Shown: in pieces, positions 61,847 through 64,000 of the stretch
Layout of the letters: the number at the start of each line of letters is the position of its first letter
Numbering within the stretch: the first letter of the stretch is position 1
Origin: Ilyomonas sp965247435
GTDB taxonomy: Bacteria; Bacteroidota; Bacteroidia; Chitinophagales; Chitinophagaceae
NCBI GenBank assembly: GCA_965247435.1
Contig: OZ252019.1
Location: 2,790,001-2,854,000, forward strand
Direction of reading: 5' to 3'
Length of the DNA stretch: 64,000 nucleotides
The notes under the pieces: generated by a model
The model's input: only the letters and a program-made list of their open reading frames with translations
What the model was told of the DNA's origin: nothing
The model's database searches: none
Program-made: the position numbers and the translations under genes

Positions 61847-62527
61847 ATGAAAAACTACAAAATAGCAGCGCTCGTGCCTATGCGGCATTCCAGCGAACGG
61901 GTTCCCGGAAAAAATTACCGCAGCTTTGCCGGAAAGCCGCTTTTTTTTCATGTAGTGGAAAGCCTGTTGCAGTGTAGTCTTGTATCGCAGGTAGTAATAG
62001 ATACCGACAGCCCGACTGTAATGAAATTGTGTAAAGAACATTTGCCGCAGGTAACGCTGTTGGAAAGGCCGGAGCATTTACGGGATGGCGCTATTGCCAT
62101 GAACGATGTGCTGCTGAATATAATTAACCAGGTGCCTGCAGACTTTTATTTACAGACACACAGCACCAACCCTTTATTAACGCCGGAAACCATTCAGAAA
62201 GGCCTCGAAAAATTTATGGATGTGTATCCGATGTACGATTCATTATTCACTGTTACCCGCAGGCAGGTACGCTTTTGGGATGCGCTTGCACGCCCGGTCA
62301 ACCACAATCAGAATATTTTATTGCGTACGCAGGACCTGCCACCGGTGTATGAAGAAAACTCCTGTATGTATCTTTTTTCCAAAGAAATTATAGAGCGCAG
62401 GCATAACCGTGTTGGCGACCGGCCTTACCTGTTTGAAATGGCAGAAACAGAAGCGCAGGATATTGATGTGGAATTGAATTTTTTAGTAGCAGAGTTCTTA
62501 TATAAACACACGAGAGGAATACATTGA
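61847..62527 (+). CDS. Acylneuraminate cytidylyltransferase family protein
   Basis: 226 residues. Starts with KIAALVPMRHSSERVPGKNY, the CTP-binding signature of CMP-sugar synthetases (NeuA/KdsB-like), then GKPLFFHVVESLL and the HSTNPLLTPETIQKGLE block. The ENSCMYLFSKEI segment fits sugar binding. It activates a 2-keto sugar acid as CMP derivative; which one (sialic-, legionaminic-, pseudaminic- or related) is not decided. Confidence 0.9.
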   Translation: MKNYKIAALVPMRHSSERVPGKNYRSFAGKPLFFHVVESLLQCSLVSQVVIDTDSPTVMKLCKEHLPQVTLLERPEHLRDGAIAMNDVLLNIINQVPADFYLQTHSTNPLLTPETIQKGLEKFMDVYPMYDSLFTVTRRQVRFWDALARPVNHNQNILLRTQDLPPVYEENSCMYLFSKEIIERRHNRVGDRPYLFEMAETEAQDIDVELNFLVAEFLYKHTRGIH

Positions 62528-62531
62528 TGAT

Positions 62532-63464
62532 ATGCAAGTACTGGTAACCTGCCCGCCTATGCGGCGCGCCATACACGAGTTTGAACCGCTGTTCGAAGCA
62601 AAAGGCTTATCGCTTGTGCTACCGGATATGATACAGGTAATGCCCGTTGAAGAGCTGGTAAAAATAATGCCCACTGTAGATGCATGGATAATAGGCGATG
62701 ACCCGGCAACCGCGGAAGTGTTTGCCGCCGGCAAAAACGGGAAGCTGAAAGCGGCCGTTAAATGGGGCGTGGGTACCGATAATGTTGACTTTGCCGCAGC
62801 TAAAGAATTAGGCATTCCGATATCAAATACGCCCGCCATGTTTGGTGAGGAAGTATCGGATATAGCACTGGCTTATGTACTGGCATTGGCAAGGCAAACA
62901 CATCAGATAGATAAAAAAGTACACAGCGGCACCTGGTATAAACCGCCGGGCATTTCTTTATCCGGAAAAAAAGCGGCGTTGGTTGGCTATGGCGATATTG
63001 GAAAAGCAACTGCCCGCAAGCTGAAAGCCTTTAATATCAATGTTTCTGTGTACGATCCTTTTTTAAAAGCGGACGAATTCGTAAGCAACTACACAATTGA
63101 AAGCGATTTATTGACTGCCGCATCAGGCGCAGATTTTTTAATTGTAACCTGTGCATTAACACCTGCAAACAGGCATATAATTAATGAACAGGTACTCGAA
63201 GCATTGGCAGACGAAGCTTATGTGGTTAATGTTTCGCGTGGGCCGCTTGTTGATGAAGGAGCGCTTGTAAAATGTTTGCAGTCAGGAAAAGTGAAAGGCG
63301 CCGGGCTTGACGTTTTTGAGGTGGAGCCCGTTGAAACGAATAATCCATTATTGCAGTTGGACGGGGTTATTGCAGGTTCGCATAATGGCTCCAATACAAA
63401 AGAAGCAGTGCGGCGGGCCAGTTTAAAAGCAATTGAACTGTTGTTTGGTTTTCTGAACGTCTAA
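62532..63464 (+). CDS. D-2-hydroxyacid dehydrogenase family protein
   Basis: 310 residues; starts 5 bp after the cytidylyltransferase stop. NAD-binding ALVGYGDIGKATARKL, ARG-like motif NVSRGPLVDEGALV, and the HNGSNTKEAVRRAS segment where the active-site His lies (GSHNGSN). The catalytic Arg is in VTCALTPANRHIINE region and WGVGTDNVDFAAAKELG begins the domain. Resembles phosphoglycerate dehydrogenases, but its place suggests a role in making a sugar precursor. Confidence 0.88.
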   Translation: MQVLVTCPPMRRAIHEFEPLFEAKGLSLVLPDMIQVMPVEELVKIMPTVDAWIIGDDPATAEVFAAGKNGKLKAAVKWGVGTDNVDFAAAKELGIPISNTPAMFGEEVSDIALAYVLALARQTHQIDKKVHSGTWYKPPGISLSGKKAALVGYGDIGKATARKLKAFNINVSVYDPFLKADEFVSNYTIESDLLTAASGADFLIVTCALTPANRHIINEQVLEALADEAYVVNVSRGPLVDEGALVKCLQSGKVKGAGLDVFEVEPVETNNPLLQLDGVIAGSHNGSNTKEAVRRASLKAIELLFGFLNV

Positions 63465-63476
63465 ATATCTGTATCT

Positions 63477-64000
63477 ATGAAAACAGCTTTTATAACCGGT
63501 ATCAAAGGCGGCATCGGAACACTGCTGGCAAAAAGTTTTTCCGAAGCAGGCTACTATGTAATTGGTCAGGATAAAAAAGGCGGCGATGCAGCGTATTGTG
63601 ATAAATATTATTCTTTCGATCTCTTCGATTTTGCGGAGCAGGAAGAATTACGGGCACATTATCAGCAATTGTGGAAACAGGAAATTCCGAAGCTGGATGT
63701 GCTGATAAATAATGCAGCTACGCAGGTGTTAGGTAATCTTAAAGAGTACACAAAAGCATCCTGGAACGAAAGTTTAGCTGTTAATTTAACGGCGCCATTC
63801 TTATTAATACAAAGCTTTTATGATGAGCTGGTACAAAGCCGTGGTACGGTTATCAATATTGCCAGTATTCATCACCAGCTTACCAAGCAACGCTTTTTTG
63901 CTTATGCTACTACCAAAAGTGCCCTTATTGGCCTTACCAAATCGCTGGCGGTAGATGTGCAGGGAAAATTCAGGATAAATGCAATTAGTCCGGCAGCCAT
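63477..64000 (+). CDS. SDR family oxidoreductase, N-terminal part (3' end outside window)
   Basis: The frame starts at ATG 63477, 12 bp after the previous stop, and is open to the end of the window (174 codons). Cofactor motif TGIKGGIGTLLAKSFSEAG (9-27), NNAATQ (structural Asn), INIASIHH with the catalytic Ser, then YATTKSALIGLTKSLA with Tyr-x-x-x-Lys. The pattern is that of classical SDRs such as 3-oxoacyl-ACP reductases, and its place suggests a sugar-modifying step. Confidence 0.88.
   Translation, partial: MKTAFITGIKGGIGTLLAKSFSEAGYYVIGQDKKGGDAAYCDKYYSFDLFDFAEQEELRAHYQQLWKQEIPKLDVLINNAATQVLGNLKEYTKASWNESLAVNLTAPFLLIQSFYDELVQSRGTVINIASIHHQLTKQRFFAYATTKSALIGLTKSLAVDVQGKFRINAISPAA

Overview
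The window looks like the chromosome of a Bacteroidota bacterium, most likely of the Chitinophagaceae or a close relative. The evidence is the gene content: a secreted delta-60 repeat protein with a type IX secretion (Por) tail, lipoproteins with Bacteroidota-style lipoboxes, a K+-type membrane pyrophosphatase, a YtxJ bacilliredoxin and two periplasmic M1 peptidases. There is also a general lack of Shine-Dalgarno sequences and several TAnnTTTG-like -7 promoter elements. Coding density is normal, and base composition is mixed, with clearly AT-rich patches at about 7.0-15.1 kb, 17.5-18.0 kb and 60.9-61.7 kb. No rRNA, tRNA or CRISPR array was recognised.

Layout. 1-2.4 kb: end of an SDR oxidoreductase, a small secreted protein and a seven-haem cytochrome c. 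2.5-16.6 kb: an accessory region of mostly unrecognised membrane, lipo- and secreted proteins. It includes two peptidoglycan-hydrolase-like proteins without signal peptides, a subtilisin-like protease without a signal peptide, and an operon ending in an orphan sensor kinase. Three copies of a ~148-bp element with a covarying hairpin, two related ~150-bp leaders and a 35-bp pre-start motif are woven through it. 16.6-20.7 kb: class II Fic protein, lipoprotein, antitoxin with a frameshifted toxin, and an IS256-family insertion with 8-bp target duplication. 20.8-25.9 kb: polA, then a REP-associated tyrosine transposase (RAYT) flanked by 33-bp palindromes that also occur elsewhere in the window. 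25.9-32.2 kb: M1 peptidase/HupE pair, an unknown protein, a 43-bp tandem repeat tract and an IS4/IS50-type element.

32.9-53.7 kb is mainly housekeeping: delta-60/T9SS protein, DUF6702 protein, CNNM/CorC transporter, cold-shock protein, flippase, APC permease, lpdA, Mpl-like ligase, YtxJ, Nnr, hppA, ychF, an orphan CheR/CheB pair and a second M1 peptidase. 53.9-64 kb: VanZ-like protein and a capsule/exopolysaccharide locus running off the right edge. It holds Wza-like and Wzc-like proteins, UDP-glucuronate 4-epimerase, ABC exporter, FkbM methyltransferase, acylneuraminate cytidylyltransferase, 2-hydroxyacid dehydrogenase and an SDR.

The most unusual signals are (1) the accessory region with its covarying repeated hairpin and signal-less wall hydrolases, (2) the RAYT/palindrome system with a compensatory stem change, (3) the frameshifted toxin beside an intact antitoxin and a precise IS256 insertion, and (4) the tandem tract containing a perfect 24-bp palindrome.
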